Positions 48,237 to 57,790 of a DNA stretch of 64,000 nucleotides are shown piece by piece. The position numbers and the translations under genes are program-made. The notes under the pieces are model-generated. The model ran no database searches and had not been told where the DNA came from. It saw nothing but the letters and a program-made list of their open reading frames with translations. Origin of the DNA: Polynucleobacter sp. HIN5 (GTDB lineage Bacteria; Pseudomonadota; Gammaproteobacteria; Burkholderiales; Burkholderiaceae); the NCBI RefSeq assembly GCF_030297555.1, contig NZ_AP028136.1, forward strand, positions 868,001 through 932,000, given 5' to 3'. Each line of letters begins with the position of its first letter. Within the stretch, counting starts at the first letter, position 1.

Positions 48237-49021
48237 AAATAACTTCTATTTAATTGAAAACATTGAAAAAAATTATTTGTAGTTTGCTTGGCTATTTCTT
48301 CAACGGATTCGTCACGCAATTGCGCAATATAGCTGGCTACATGTGCCACCCAGGCCGGCTCGTTGGTTTGGCCACGGTGTGGTACGGGAGCTAAATATGG
48401 TGAATCGGTCTCAATGAGCAATCGATCCAATGGTAAGGCCTTGCAGGTAGCCTGAAGATCCTTGGCATTCTTAAAGGTCACGATTCCAGAAAAAGAGATG
48501 TAAAACCCAAGTTCAATTGCCGCCTTGGCCACTTCATAAGACTCTGTGAAGCAATGCATCACACCACCAATTGCATCAGCGCCCTCCTCTCGCATGATCC
48601 GTAAGGTATCTTCAGAAGCCGAACGCGTATGAATAATCAAAGGCTTTTTGGCCAATAAGGCAGCGCGAATATGGGTCCGAAAGCGTTCGCGTTGCCACTC
48701 CATGGAGTCATACGATCGATCTCCCATTCGGAAGTAATCGAGCCCGGTTTCACCAATCGCAATGACTTTATCGTCTTTGGCTTCCTCGACCAAAAACTCA
48801 AGTGTTGGCTCGGGGGTTTCCTCGTAATCCGGATGAACACCAACCGAGGCAAATAAATTTGGGTAAGTGTGGGCGAGTTTCTTTACCTTCGGAAAATCTG
48901 GTATATCAACGGAGATGCAAAGCGCATGACTCACTTTGGCGCGCGTCATGTTCCCCAAAACCTCGGGAAGACGATCTTGGTACTCTGGGAAATCGAGATG
49001 GCAGTGCGAATCAATAAACAT
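48233..49021 (-). CDS. tatD: TatD-family metal-dependent DNase
   Basis: The 262-residue TIM-barrel hydrolase has metal ligands in MFIDSHCHLDFP, AIGETGLDYFRM, LIIHTRSA and GGVMHCFTES, and the late Asp in LIETDSPYLAPVPHRG. The family has 3'-5' exonuclease activity. The frame is open to 49138, but ATG 49021 gives the canonical N-terminus. It lies 11 nt after holB, as in many proteobacteria. Confidence 0.95.
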   Translation of the reverse strand: MFIDSHCHLDFPEYQDRLPEVLGNMTRAKVSHALCISVDIPDFPKVKKLAHTYPNLFASVGVHPDYEETPEPTLEFLVEEAKDDKVIAIGETGLDYFRMGDRSYDSMEWQRERFRTHIRAALLAKKPLIIHTRSASEDTLRIMREEGADAIGGVMHCFTESYEVAKAAIELGFYISFSGIVTFKNAKDLQATCKALPLDRLLIETDSPYLAPVPHRGQTNEPAWVAHVASYIAQLRDESVEEIAKQTTNNFFQCFQLNRSYL

Positions 49022-49032
49022 AACAGCTAATT

Positions 49033-50172
49033 TTAGTCTGCAAAGAGCTGTTGATATTGCAAGAGCATCGATTCCATTTGAACCCGTGTGGACAAGGGGT
49101 GATTCTCGTGACGACGAGCGAGCGTTAGGGTTGACCACAATCGCTGAGCTTTTGCCAATTGCAGTTGGGACGCTAGTTGCCCGATGAGTTGGGCATGCCG
49201 GCGGTAGTAGCGCACCTCCCCTAACTGGCGAGATAATTGCAAATCAAACAGCCAGCGTTGCATGCACATTAACAATTCGGAATACGGGGCTTTTTGAACC
49301 TTCTCTGCGCATTCCAAGTAAGCAATCTGGGGCCCTTTGCTTAAAGCCTCTAACAACACTCTCGTGGCATGGATGGCAAGACCAATGCCATCCTTATCGT
49401 CGCCGAGATGCCTTGCCAGAATCTGATCCCTTGCACTTAGCGGTGCACCCGCCTGCTCATCGATCGTAGCTTCTAATTCCTCGGTTCGAACCGTATCAGT
49501 CAACAATAATTTCAGTTCCGATTGCAACCACTCAAGCGCCACATCCCGACTTGGTTTTGGTAAGGCAATCAGTTGGCAACGTGACCGTATGGTTGGTAGC
49601 ACTCGATCAATGCGGTCGCTCACCAGAATAAAAATTGTGTCGGGATTTGGCTCCTCCAATGATTTGAGCAAGGTGTTGGATGCATCCTCTCGCAAACTTT
49701 CTAAGGGATAAATTAAAATGATGCGTTTGCCACCCCGGTGCGAACCAATATTGATGCCCCCAAGCGCCCCTCTCACCTCGTCAATTTTGATGAAAGCACT
49801 CTCTTTCTTTCCATCGCTATTGTCTTGGTTCTCAGAGGCCGCAGGGTCGATTTTTGGGCTTCCTTCCAGTTCAGCTTGGACCAAGCGCCCTTTTAAGCTT
49901 TGCGGTAGTAAAGCAATAAAGTCTGGATGATTTCCAGTATCAAACCAACGGCATGCCTCGCAAGAATTGCAAGGCTTATGCCCTGTTGAGAACAAATCAG
50001 CCTCACACAGCATTGCCTTAGAAAGCCAGCGGGCAAAATCAAATTTACCTATGCCCGGCTGCCCATGAAACAAAATTGCCTGGGTGGTTGCCTCCAAATT
50101 GAATGCTTTACCAAGCGCATCAAACCATGGCAATAGCTTCACTGATTCATGATGAATATTTTCTATTGGCAT
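49033..50172 (-). CDS. holB: DNA polymerase III delta' subunit
   Basis: The 379-residue clamp-loader subunit has an AAA+ start LFHGQPGIGKFDFARWL; the residue after the P-loop Lys is Phe, fitting a non-ATPase delta'. The four-Cys zinc module is CEADLF...PCNSCEAC. Conserved blocks are GGKRIILIYPLESL and NTLLKSLEEPNPDTIFILVSD, then TIRSRCQLI. A polar insertion around residues 105-130 (QDNSDGKKES) is unusual. Encoded between tmk and tatD. Confidence 0.93.
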   Translation of the reverse strand: MPIENIHHESVKLLPWFDALGKAFNLEATTQAILFHGQPGIGKFDFARWLSKAMLCEADLFSTGHKPCNSCEACRWFDTGNHPDFIALLPQSLKGRLVQAELEGSPKIDPAASENQDNSDGKKESAFIKIDEVRGALGGINIGSHRGGKRIILIYPLESLREDASNTLLKSLEEPNPDTIFILVSDRIDRVLPTIRSRCQLIALPKPSRDVALEWLQSELKLLLTDTVRTEELEATIDEQAGAPLSARDQILARHLGDDKDGIGLAIHATRVLLEALSKGPQIAYLECAEKVQKAPYSELLMCMQRWLFDLQLSRQLGEVRYYRRHAQLIGQLASQLQLAKAQRLWSTLTLARRHENHPLSTRVQMESMLLQYQQLFAD

Positions 50173-50225
50173 GGATTTTAGAAAAAACCTATCATGAAAT
50201 TATTCATATAAATCAGTAATTTGCA

Positions 50226-50861
50226 TCAGTAATTCAACTGAATTTCTGATAATTGCTTCCAGATCAGCTCTTGCGATTGCCGTGCATCAATCACCATAAA
50301 GCGGCCGGGATCGGCCTTAGCACGTCGCAAGTACTCATTGCGAACGTTCTCAAAAAAATGCAGATCTAAGCGTTCAAACTTATCGGGGGTTCTCGCCTTC
50401 GAGCGACGCTGCTCCGCAATCTCGCCAGGTAGGTCAAATAAGAGCGTGAGGTCCGGCTGTATCAATTCAGCCCCCCTCCCCTGCACCAGAGTCTCAAGTG
50501 TATTTAAGGTATCGAGACTTAAACCCCTTCCACCCCCCTGATACGCAAAGCTGGCATCGGTAAACCGGTCCGAGATCACAATCTTGCCAGCCTGTAAGGC
50601 GGGCTCAATAACCTGAGCTAGGTGCTCACGTCTAGCGGCAAACATGAGCAAGGCTTCAGTCTCAATATGCATCGGCTCTTGCAATAAAAGTTGTCTGAGT
50701 TTTTCGCCCAAAGGGGTGCCGCCTGGCTCACGAGTAAGCACAACCTCATGATTGGGATAGCGCTGCCCTAAATGCTTGGCAAAGGCTTCAAGGTGAGTAC
50801 TCTTCCCAGCACCATCGATGCCCTCGAAGCTAATAAAAAAACCGGGACGATTGATATCCAT
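50226..50861 (-). CDS. tmk: Thymidylate kinase
   Basis: The 211-residue kinase phosphorylates dTMP to dTDP. It has P-loop [12 protein letters not shown], the DR-type motif [19 protein letters not shown] and [12 protein letters not shown]. Length matches E. coli Tmk (213). It lies 3 nt downstream of mltG and 53 nt upstream of holB on the minus strand. Confidence 0.97.
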   Translation of the reverse strand: MDINRPGFFISFEGIDGAGKSTHLEAFAKHLGQRYPNHEVVLTREPGGTPLGEKLRQLLLQEPMHIETEALLMFAARREHLAQVIEPALQAGKIVISDRFTDASFAYQGGGRGLSLDTLNTLETLVQGRGAELIQPDLTLLFDLPGEIAEQRRSKARTPDKFERLDLHFFENVRNEYLRRAKADPGRFMVIDARQSQELIWKQLSEIQLNY

Positions 50862-50864
50862 TGG

Positions 50865-51941
50865 TTACTTTACCGACTTGGTCGACGATTGGGCAGGCAA
50901 GCGCTGATAGCGATCAACCGCAGCCTCATGCTCTTTCAAGGATGGAGAAAAATGACTACTGCCATTGCCCTTGGCAACAAAATACAGTGCATTGGTGGGA
51001 GCGGGTTGCGCAGCGGCAATTAGCGATTCTTTGGAGGGTATTGCAATCGGGGTTGGAGGTAAGCCATAGCGCATATAGGTATTGTAGGGAGTATCGCGGC
51101 GTAAATCGGTTTTTCGGATATTGCCATCAAATCGTGGGCCGATTCCATAGATGACTGTTGGATCGGTTTGCAACATCATGCCCTTTCTGAGCCGATTATG
51201 AAATACCCCAGAAATTAATCCACGCTCAGACGCTTGGCCAGTTTCCTTCTCAATAATCGAGGCAAGGATCAGTAATTGATATGGGCTCTTTAAGACCTGA
51301 TCATTAGGCTGGCCTTGCAGATAAAGATCCCATGCATTCGCTAATTGCTTTTGCATACCTACATACGCACGTTGATAAATACTCGAATCCAAATCATCGG
51401 GATCAAATACATAGGTGTCTGGAAATAACCATCCTTCTGCACTCGGCTGCGTTAGCCCTAAGAGCTTAGCGAGCTGAGCATCACTGAGCGAATTCGTTTG
51501 ATGAGTTAGTGCTGGGTGCGCATCAATTGCTGCCCGAACCTGCCATATGGTCATGCCAGGAATAAGCTTCACAACCTCCCGAACTCGATCGCCCCGAGCC
51601 ATTTGCAGCAGTATGCTGCCCAAGCTTGCATTGGCCGGAAACTCATAAGTGCCTGGCTTTAATGATGAAGCAACACCAAGCGATCGAGCACCGATTTGGA
51701 AGACCAAAACAGGCACCTCAATTCCCTGCTCTTGCAACTGGCTTGCGATCTTTGAGACCCCCGACTTCGGTAACACCTTAAACCGCACGACAGCATCTTC
51801 TACCTTGGCCTGGCTGGACAAAGCAGATTTGGGTGGCACCACCCCCCATGTGAATAAAGCAAGGTAATACAGGCAGGTAATACCGATGAGCGATAGAAAC
51901 CCAAGACCCACTAATCGTTTACTCAGAGCCATGGCAAGCAA
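50865..51941 (-). CDS. mltG: Endolytic murein transglycosylase
   Basis: The 358-residue inner-membrane enzyme cuts nascent peptidoglycan strands. It has an N-terminal helix (LGFLSLIGITCLYYLALF), a LysM-like segment, then the YceG catalytic region: AEGWLFPDTYVF, the catalytic Glu in LASIIEKETG, and LQTDPTVIYG with the closing YNTYMRYGLPPTPI. Start at 51941 or ATG 51932. It is divergent from ygfZ by 89 nt, a conserved pairing. Confidence 0.95.
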   Translation of the reverse strand: MLAMALSKRLVGLGFLSLIGITCLYYLALFTWGVVPPKSALSSQAKVEDAVVRFKVLPKSGVSKIASQLQEQGIEVPVLVFQIGARSLGVASSLKPGTYEFPANASLGSILLQMARGDRVREVVKLIPGMTIWQVRAAIDAHPALTHQTNSLSDAQLAKLLGLTQPSAEGWLFPDTYVFDPDDLDSSIYQRAYVGMQKQLANAWDLYLQGQPNDQVLKSPYQLLILASIIEKETGQASERGLISGVFHNRLRKGMMLQTDPTVIYGIGPRFDGNIRKTDLRRDTPYNTYMRYGLPPTPIAIPSKESLIAAAQPAPTNALYFVAKGNGSSHFSPSLKEHEAAVDRYQRLPAQSSTKSVK

Positions 51942-52030
51942 TAAGGAATTGATGACTTAGAAAGTTTTTGCACATAGCACTATGATAAAAGGCTAAGGAA
52001 GTAAATGACCGTTATTGATCAAGTATCGCT

Positions 52031-52963
52031 ATGAACCCACCCACAACTTGCCGCTTACCAGACTGGGGCCTGATTCTGGTCGAAGGATCCGATGCAAGTA
52101 CTTTTTTGCAAGGTCAATTAACGAATTCAGTGCTTGGGTTAGCTGCCACCCCCACCGGAGGAGTTGCTCATGGAAGTTCAGCCGTCCGATTGACTGGATA
52201 TTGCACGGCAAAGGGTCGCTTACTCGCCTCTGCATGGATTAGTTTGCATTCATCCCAAGCAGTAACTCAATATGCTTTATTTGTCTCACGCGATCTTGCT
52301 GCGGCATTTGCAAAACGACTGAGCATGTTCGTTTTGCGTTCCAAGGTCGTGATTCGTGACGTCAGTGATGATTGGCTCGTATATGGCTCTCTTGAGACTA
52401 TTGAAGGGCTTCTCCCTCGCCTTCCGGCCGATGCAATTGCCTTAGCGATGCAATCCCCCGCTGACACAAATCCTACAAAGCGGATTGTGTTTGCCTCCCA
52501 AATGACAGTCGACGCCCAACTCAATTCAAGCGAGTGGAATGCAGCAGAAGTAGCCAGTGGCATTCCCCGAATTGTGGCGGCTACGCAGGACCAATTTGTT
52601 CCTCAAATGGTGAACCTGGAATCCGTGGGTGGGGTCGATTTCAAGAAAGGGTGCTACCCAGGCCAAGAAGTCGTTGCTCGCAGCCAATATCGAGGGGCGA
52701 TTAAGCGTCGCCTCTATTTGGCTAAAGCACAAATTCCTTCTGAGTCCTGCCCGCCAGCAACCGAGATTTTTCATGAAGAGGATCCAGGCCAGCCGGCCGG
52801 AATGGTCGTGCTCTCAGCGCCTAATTCGAATAACCCTGATTGGATAGATCTTCAAATTGAATGCAAATCAGAACTTGCGCAAAGCGGCAAACTTCACCTT
52901 GGTGACGCTAGCGGCCCCAGTCTGGAGCTTGGAACACTACCCTATTCCCTAGTTGAGATTTAA
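52031..52963 (+). CDS. ygfZ: YgfZ-type folate-dependent iron-sulfur maintenance protein
   Basis: The 310-residue GcvT-like protein has the diagnostic motif KKGCYPGQEVVARSQYRG and an N-terminal block LILVEGSDASTFLQGQLTN. YgfZ needs tetrahydrofolate and supports certain Fe-S enzymes such as MiaB. It is divergent from mltG. It is followed after 17 nt by the NRDE gene. Confidence 0.93.
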   Translation: MNPPTTCRLPDWGLILVEGSDASTFLQGQLTNSVLGLAATPTGGVAHGSSAVRLTGYCTAKGRLLASAWISLHSSQAVTQYALFVSRDLAAAFAKRLSMFVLRSKVVIRDVSDDWLVYGSLETIEGLLPRLPADAIALAMQSPADTNPTKRIVFASQMTVDAQLNSSEWNAAEVASGIPRIVAATQDQFVPQMVNLESVGGVDFKKGCYPGQEVVARSQYRGAIKRRLYLAKAQIPSESCPPATEIFHEEDPGQPAGMVVLSAPNSNNPDWIDLQIECKSELAQSGKLHLGDASGPSLELGTLPYSLVEI

Positions 52964-52980
52964 TCAGGCATAGTATTGAT

Positions 52981-53838
52981 ATGTGCCTCATTTTATTTGC
53001 CTGGAAATCGCACCCAAAATACCCATTGGTGGTAGCTGCCAATCGGGATGAGTTCTACGAGCGCAATACCACTGGCATTGCTTGGTGGCCTGAGCATCCA
53101 GATGTATTGGCCGGTCGAGATCATGCTGATGTGATTGGTAGTCCAGGCACCTGGTTAGGGCTCAATCGGCAGGGGCGTTTTTCTGCACTTACGAACGTGC
53201 GCTCACCCAGTGAGAAAAAACCCGATGCGAGAACCCGAGGTGAGCTACCCTTTTTATATCTTACGAACCCAGATAAACCGGAGCACTTCATTGAAAAGCA
53301 TAGCAAGCGCTTTGATCAGTACAACGGTTTTAATCTACTGATGGCCGATCTGAGCGATCCAAGTGACGCTCAAATGCACTGGGTGAGTAATCGCGTGTTG
53401 ATGGGCAAATCCGTGCGCCCGCGCAAAACATTTCCAAGTCAGCCACTAACTCCAGGCGTCTATGGGCTATCGAATGCCATGCTCGATACTCCATGGCCCA
53501 AAGTGAATCACCGGATTGCTGCGTTTGCTCAAACTCTAGCCATGGATGCTGGCGGCTTAAAAAATGCCGATGCCTATCTCCATGTATTAGCCGATGACCA
53601 TCAGGCCCCAGAACGTGAACTTCCAAGCACCGGTGTTAGTTTGGAATGGGAGAAAGCGCTTTCCTCGGCTTTTATTCGGACCGAACATTACGGTACGCGT
53701 TCAAGCACAGTATTGCGAGTTCGTAACGACGGTAACTATGAGATGGTGGAGCGGCGCTTTGATGCCAAGGGCGTGATTGCGCACGATGTAATTACCGGAA
53801 ATTTAATTGGCTCCGCTTGGGCCAATTACTCGGTGTAG
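52981..53838 (+). CDS. NRDE-family (TANGO2-like) protein
   Basis: The 285-residue protein begins with Cys2 (MCLILFAWK) and the family name motif in VAANRDEFYERNT. GRDHADVIGSPGTWLGLNRQGRFSALTNVR follows in pieces typical of the family, and LSNAMLDTPWPKV lies midway. The conserved Cys2 suggests an N-terminal nucleophile hydrolase-like fold. The cellular role in bacteria is unclear; eukaryotic TANGO2 is linked to haem and lipid handling. Between ygfZ and selO in the same direction. Confidence 0.9.
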   Translation: MCLILFAWKSHPKYPLVVAANRDEFYERNTTGIAWWPEHPDVLAGRDHADVIGSPGTWLGLNRQGRFSALTNVRSPSEKKPDARTRGELPFLYLTNPDKPEHFIEKHSKRFDQYNGFNLLMADLSDPSDAQMHWVSNRVLMGKSVRPRKTFPSQPLTPGVYGLSNAMLDTPWPKVNHRIAAFAQTLAMDAGGLKNADAYLHVLADDHQAPERELPSTGVSLEWEKALSSAFIRTEHYGTRSSTVLRVRNDGNYEMVERRFDAKGVIAHDVITGNLIGSAWANYSV

Positions 53839-53840
53839 CA

Positions 53841-55307
53841 ATGGCTTTTCCCCTTCAGGGTGACGATACCTGCCAATCGATTACACCAACACCCCTACCA
53901 GAGCCCTATTGGGTCGGATTCTCATCTTTGCTCGGACAAGAGCTCGGTATTGCCCTTAATGAGTCTGGTCTTCCTGCCGACCCACTTTGGTTGGATGTCT
54001 TAAGTGGTAATACATTAGCTACCAAAGAACATGCTTTTTCTAACCCAATCGCCACAGCGTACAGCGGTCACCAATTTGGTGTCTGGGCTGGGCAACTGGG
54101 CGATGGTCGCGCCATTCTTTTGGGCGACATTGGGCCTTATGAGATTCAATTAAAAGGTTCGGGGATCACCCGCTATTCGCGCATGGGGGATGGACGAGCT
54201 GTATTGCGTTCATCCATCCGTGAGTTTTTGGCTAGTGAGGCCATGCATGCTCTTGGCGTACCAACTAGTCGAGCGCTGGCCGTGACAGGATCCAAAAAGC
54301 CAGTGGTTCGTGAGATCCTGGAAACTGCAGCGGTCTGTACGCGCTTAGCCCCCAGCTTTCTGCGCGTAGGTCATTTTGAGCACTATGCGGCTGCGCGCCA
54401 AACCAAGCATCTCCAGCAATTGGCCGAATATCTTCTCGATAGCCATTACCAAGAGTGCAGAGATGGTGATGATCCTTATCTTTCATTATTCTCAGCGATT
54501 AGTCGTCGCACTGCTGAGCTGGTGGCACATTGGCAATCCTTGGGCTTTTGCCATGGGGTTCTCAATAGTGACAACATTAGTGTTTTAGGTCTTACCATCG
54601 ATTACGGCCCCTTTGGAATGATGGATCGCTTTCAAATGGATCACATCTGCAACCACAGTGATTCGCAAGGAAGGTATGCCTATCATCGCCAACCACAAAT
54701 TATGCATTGGAATATGGCATGTTTGGCAGGCGGCATGTTGCCTTTATTGGAGAAGAGGTATTCAACCCAAGAGGCTCAGCAGAAATTACAAACCGCCCTC
54801 GAGCAATTTCCGACTCAATACCGTGAGGCTTGGTTACGGCGCTTTCGAGCAAAGCTGGGTTTAATGGATGAGCATGCCAATGATTTCGTATTGATTGAGA
54901 ACTTATTACAACTGATGCATCAGAATCGAGTGGATTTCACAACAACGTTCCGTCTTTTTGCTCAGGTCCAATCGCAAGCCGATGATCAATCTAATCCATT
55001 GCGAGATCACTTCATTGACCGACAAGCCTTTGATGCTTGGATGCAATCCTATTTGGATCGATTGAAAATTGAACAGCAGTCTGATCTCATTCGCCAGAAT
55101 ATGATTCTCAATACTAATCCGAAATTTGTTTTGCGTACTTACTTGGCACAGCGCGCCATTGAACTCGCCCAGCAGGATGATTTTTCAGAAGTTCAAAAAC
55201 TCCTCCAGATCCTTGAAAATCCGTTTGCAGAACAGCCTGAACATGAGGCTTACTCAGCCCCTCCCCCGAAAGAACTTGAGGATATCATCCTTAGCTGTTC
55301 CTCTTAA
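53841..55307 (+). CDS. selO: Protein adenylyltransferase SelO
   Basis: The 488-residue pseudokinase-fold enzyme transfers AMP to protein hydroxyls and is linked to redox stress. Marks are the early AYSGHQFGVWAGQLGDGRA, the ELKGSG-like EIQLKGSGITRYSRMGDGRA region and VLNSDNISVLGLTIDYGPFGMMD, with HWNMACLAG after it. ATG 53841 is 2 nt after the NRDE stop; the longer frame overlaps that gene. Unlike longer SelO proteins it has no C-terminal selenocysteine/cysteine motif visible apart from a Cys in the last residues (ILSCSS). Confidence 0.95.
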   Translation: MAFPLQGDDTCQSITPTPLPEPYWVGFSSLLGQELGIALNESGLPADPLWLDVLSGNTLATKEHAFSNPIATAYSGHQFGVWAGQLGDGRAILLGDIGPYEIQLKGSGITRYSRMGDGRAVLRSSIREFLASEAMHALGVPTSRALAVTGSKKPVVREILETAAVCTRLAPSFLRVGHFEHYAAARQTKHLQQLAEYLLDSHYQECRDGDDPYLSLFSAISRRTAELVAHWQSLGFCHGVLNSDNISVLGLTIDYGPFGMMDRFQMDHICNHSDSQGRYAYHRQPQIMHWNMACLAGGMLPLLEKRYSTQEAQQKLQTALEQFPTQYREAWLRRFRAKLGLMDEHANDFVLIENLLQLMHQNRVDFTTTFRLFAQVQSQADDQSNPLRDHFIDRQAFDAWMQSYLDRLKIEQQSDLIRQNMILNTNPKFVLRTYLAQRAIELAQQDDFSEVQKLLQILENPFAEQPEHEAYSAPPPKELEDIILSCSS

Positions 55308-55315
55308 TCCTTCTT

Positions 55316-55321
55316 TACAAT
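55316..55321 (+). promoter_or_regulatory. -10-like TACAAT 7 nt before msrB ATG
   Basis: The spacing places the transcription start at the ATG; no ribosome-binding site lies between. A possible leaderless promoter within the selO-msrB gap. Confidence 0.35.
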
Positions 55322-55328
55322 CTAATCT

Positions 55329-55739
55329 ATGACCAAAAGTGATGAGCAATACCGTCAAGAATTATCGGAAATTGAGTATCGGGTGACGCGCCAGGCGGCA
55401 ACCGAACCACCCTTCTCGGGTCGCTACTGGGATCATTGGGAAAATGGCCTCTACCGTTGTGTCTGCTGTGGCACCCCATTATTTGTATCAAACTCCAAAT
55501 TTGATGCGGGTTGTGGTTGGCCAAGTTATCACAGTCCCGCCAATCTTCAAGTCATCAGCGAGCATCGGGATTTGACCCACGGCATGATCCGAACCGAGGT
55601 CCGTTGCTCAAACTGCGATGCCCATCTTGGACACGTCTTTGAAGACGGTCCAGAGCCTACTGGACTGCGCTATTGCATTAATTCTGCGTCATTGCGCTTT
55701 GAGCCAAGTCAAAACGCCACCCTCAAGCAATCCTCATGA
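55329..55739 (+). CDS. msrB: Peptide-methionine (R)-S-oxide reductase
   Basis: The 136-residue enzyme repairs methionine-R-sulfoxide. It has zinc Cys pairs CVCCGTPLF and [10 protein letters not shown], the [10 protein letters not shown] motif and the catalytic Cys in [12 protein letters not shown]. Normal family length. The yciB start overlaps its stop by 4 nt. Confidence 0.97.
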   Translation: MTKSDEQYRQELSEIEYRVTRQAATEPPFSGRYWDHWENGLYRCVCCGTPLFVSNSKFDAGCGWPSYHSPANLQVISEHRDLTHGMIRTEVRCSNCDAHLGHVFEDGPEPTGLRYCINSASLRFEPSQNATLKQSS

Positions 55740-56287
55740 AAAAATTTCTCTTTGACCTATTCCCGGTCATTCTCTTTTTTGCTGCATTCAAGCTTGCCGA
55801 TATCTATGTAGCAACCATCGTGGCGATCATTGCAACTATTGCCCAAATCGTGTGGCTTTATCTGCGTCGGCAAAAAATTGAGGGCATGCAGTGGGCGAGC
55901 TTAGTGCTCATTGTTGTCTTTGGTGGTCTCACCATACTCTTAAAAGATAAAACCTTTATCCAGTGGAAGCCCACCGTCTTATATTGGTTATTTGCAGCAG
56001 TGCTCTTCTTTAGCGCCCAGTTCTTTAAGAAAAATTGGATTGAGAGTCTGATGGGAAAGCAAGTAACCTTGAAACCCGGCAGTCCGCGTTCAATTTGGAT
56101 TAAGCTCAATCATGCCTGGGCGGCATTTTTCTTCTTCATGGGTGTTCTGAATCTTTATGTTGCCTATACCTTCTCTGAGGATGTGTGGGTGAACTTCAAA
56201 CTCTTTGGCGGTGTTGGTTTGCTAATTCTCTTCATCATTGCCCAAGGCCTATGGTTAAGTCGTCATATGGAGACGGATGAAGCATGA
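55736..56287 (+). CDS. yciB: Inner-membrane protein YciB / septation protein A
   Basis: The 183-residue protein has five to six membrane helices and family segments [31 protein letters not shown] and [21 protein letters not shown]. YciB affects envelope synthesis and division. The ATGA overlap with msrB and the overlap with bolA suggest a single mRNA. Confidence 0.95.
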   Translation: MKKFLFDLFPVILFFAAFKLADIYVATIVAIIATIAQIVWLYLRRQKIEGMQWASLVLIVVFGGLTILLKDKTFIQWKPTVLYWLFAAVLFFSAQFFKKNWIESLMGKQVTLKPGSPRSIWIKLNHAWAAFFFFMGVLNLYVAYTFSEDVWVNFKLFGGVGLLILFIIAQGLWLSRHMETDEA

Positions 56288-56562
56288 TGACCAATCAAGA
56301 ACGCATTGCTGCATTTCAGGCTAGCTTGCAAAGGCAACTACAACCAACTCAGCTCGCCATCGACGATGAGAGTCACTTGCATGCTGGTCATGCGGGTGCC
56401 GCCGGGGGTGCAGGTCACTTTCGGATCAAAATTACAGCGCAGGCATTTACGGGTCTTAATAGCGTGGCACGTCACCGCTTAGTATATGGCGCATTGAAAG
56501 AGTTCATGCCACACGAGATTCACGCTCTTGCCATCCATGCACATGCACCAAATGAGTCATAA
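56284..56562 (+). CDS. bolA: BolA-family protein
   Basis: The 92-residue protein has the BolA core: DDESHLHAGHAGAAGGAGHF then FRIKITAQAFTGLNSVARHRLVYGAL in pieces, ending IHALAIHAHAP. The His- and Gly/Ala-rich stretch is usual in beta-proteobacterial members. BolA proteins pair with monothiol glutaredoxins to handle [2Fe-2S] clusters. The start overlaps the yciB stop by 4 nt. Confidence 0.93.
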   Translation: MMTNQERIAAFQASLQRQLQPTQLAIDDESHLHAGHAGAAGGAGHFRIKITAQAFTGLNSVARHRLVYGALKEFMPHEIHALAIHAHAPNES

Positions 56563-56590
56563 TTCTTTTTTTAGCCTCTTAATCCTCTAT

Positions 56591-57382
56591 ATGCACCTGA
56601 CCAAAAAAATAATCCTCGCCTGCTCCATTGGCTTCATGAGCACCTCTGTAATGGCTCAAAATGCAGCAATTGTGAACGGCAAGCCCATCCCCAAAGCACA
56701 GCTTGATCGCCTCATTAAAAATTCCGGCCAGTCCGCAACCGATCCAAAGATTCGTGAGCAAGGCCGTGAACTCCTCATTACCCGTGAACTGATTATTCAG
56801 GAATCGGATAAGCGTGGTGTTAGTCAAAAAGATGATGTGAAGGATCAAATCGAGCAAGCACGCTTGGGTGTATTGGTGGCAGCCCTATTTGATGATTACA
56901 TTGATAAAGGTGGCATTACCGAAGAAGATTACAAAACGGCATACGACTCGATTAAGGGTCAATTTGGTGGTAAAGAATATAAAGTGCGTCACATCTTGGT
57001 AGAAAAAGAAGCGGATGCCAAAGCTCTCATTGCCAAGATTAAAGCCGGTGCAAAGTTTGGGGATCTGGCGAAGGCCAACTCTAAAGATCCGGGCTCTGCT
57101 CCTGAAGGTGGAGAGCTTGGTTGGGTGAGTGATAAGGCCTTAGTTCCTGAGTTTTCTAAGGTAATGACCTCTTTGCAAAAAGGTCAGATGACCGATAAGC
57201 CAGTGAAGACTCAATTTGGCTGGCATATTATTCAGCTCGAAGATGTGCGCGATGTGAAGATACCTCCGATGGCTGAAATCAAAGAACAATTGAAATCCAT
57301 GTTGATGCAAGATCAGGCTTGGCAAAAGGCTAAGTTCTCTGAAATGATGAAAAAGATTCGCGAAAAAGCTCGGATTGAGTAA
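56591..57382 (+). CDS. Periplasmic parvulin-type peptidyl-prolyl isomerase
   Basis: The 263-residue PpiC/SurA-like protein has a signal peptide ([18 protein letters not shown]), a chaperone-like helical N-region and one complete parvulin domain. The parvulin motifs are [40 protein letters not shown] and [11 protein letters not shown]. The ATG at 56591 is chosen because it gives the signal peptide; the frame runs upstream into bolA. It retains the catalytic elements that the ppiD-like gene at the left edge appears to lack, and could cover for it. Confidence 0.93.
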   Translation: MHLTKKIILACSIGFMSTSVMAQNAAIVNGKPIPKAQLDRLIKNSGQSATDPKIREQGRELLITRELIIQESDKRGVSQKDDVKDQIEQARLGVLVAALFDDYIDKGGITEEDYKTAYDSIKGQFGGKEYKVRHILVEKEADAKALIAKIKAGAKFGDLAKANSKDPGSAPEGGELGWVSDKALVPEFSKVMTSLQKGQMTDKPVKTQFGWHIIQLEDVRDVKIPPMAEIKEQLKSMLMQDQAWQKAKFSEMMKKIREKARIE

Positions 57383-57383
57383 G

Positions 57384-57767
57384 ATGATCTTACACACCAT
57401 GCTGCGAGTGGGCGACATTGCCCGCTCGGTTGATTTCTATACCCACGTATTGGGCATGAACCTATTGCGCACAACCAATCGCGAGGAGCAAAAGTACTCC
57501 CTCGCCTTTGTGGGTTTTGGACGCGGCAATGAGGATGGGCAGGCAGAAATTGAGCTCACCTACAACTATGGGGTAGCGACCTATGACCATGGCACTGCCT
57601 ATGGTCATATCGCCATTGCGGTCCCCGATGTTTACAAGGCATGCGAGGACATTGCTGCTGCTGGAGGAACGATTACTCGTCCTGCTGGCCCAGTTCAGGG
57701 TGGCAAAACATTAATTGCCTTCATCACCGACCCCGATGGATACAAGATCGAGCTGATTCAGCGTTGA
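57384..57767 (+). CDS. gloA: Lactoylglutathione lyase (glyoxalase I)
   Basis: The 127-residue enzyme converts the methylglyoxal-glutathione hemithioacetal to S-lactoylglutathione. It has metal ligands His near residue 4 ([10 protein letters not shown]), Glu in IELTYN, His in YGHIAIAV and Glu in YKIELIQ, with [12 protein letters not shown] and DPDGYKIEL blocks. ATG 57384 follows the previous stop directly; the TTG at 57375 is unlikely. Confidence 0.97.
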   Translation: MILHTMLRVGDIARSVDFYTHVLGMNLLRTTNREEQKYSLAFVGFGRGNEDGQAEIELTYNYGVATYDHGTAYGHIAIAVPDVYKACEDIAAAGGTITRPAGPVQGGKTLIAFITDPDGYKIELIQR

Positions 57768-57790
57768 TTTGAAAGACTTGGCTGATTTAT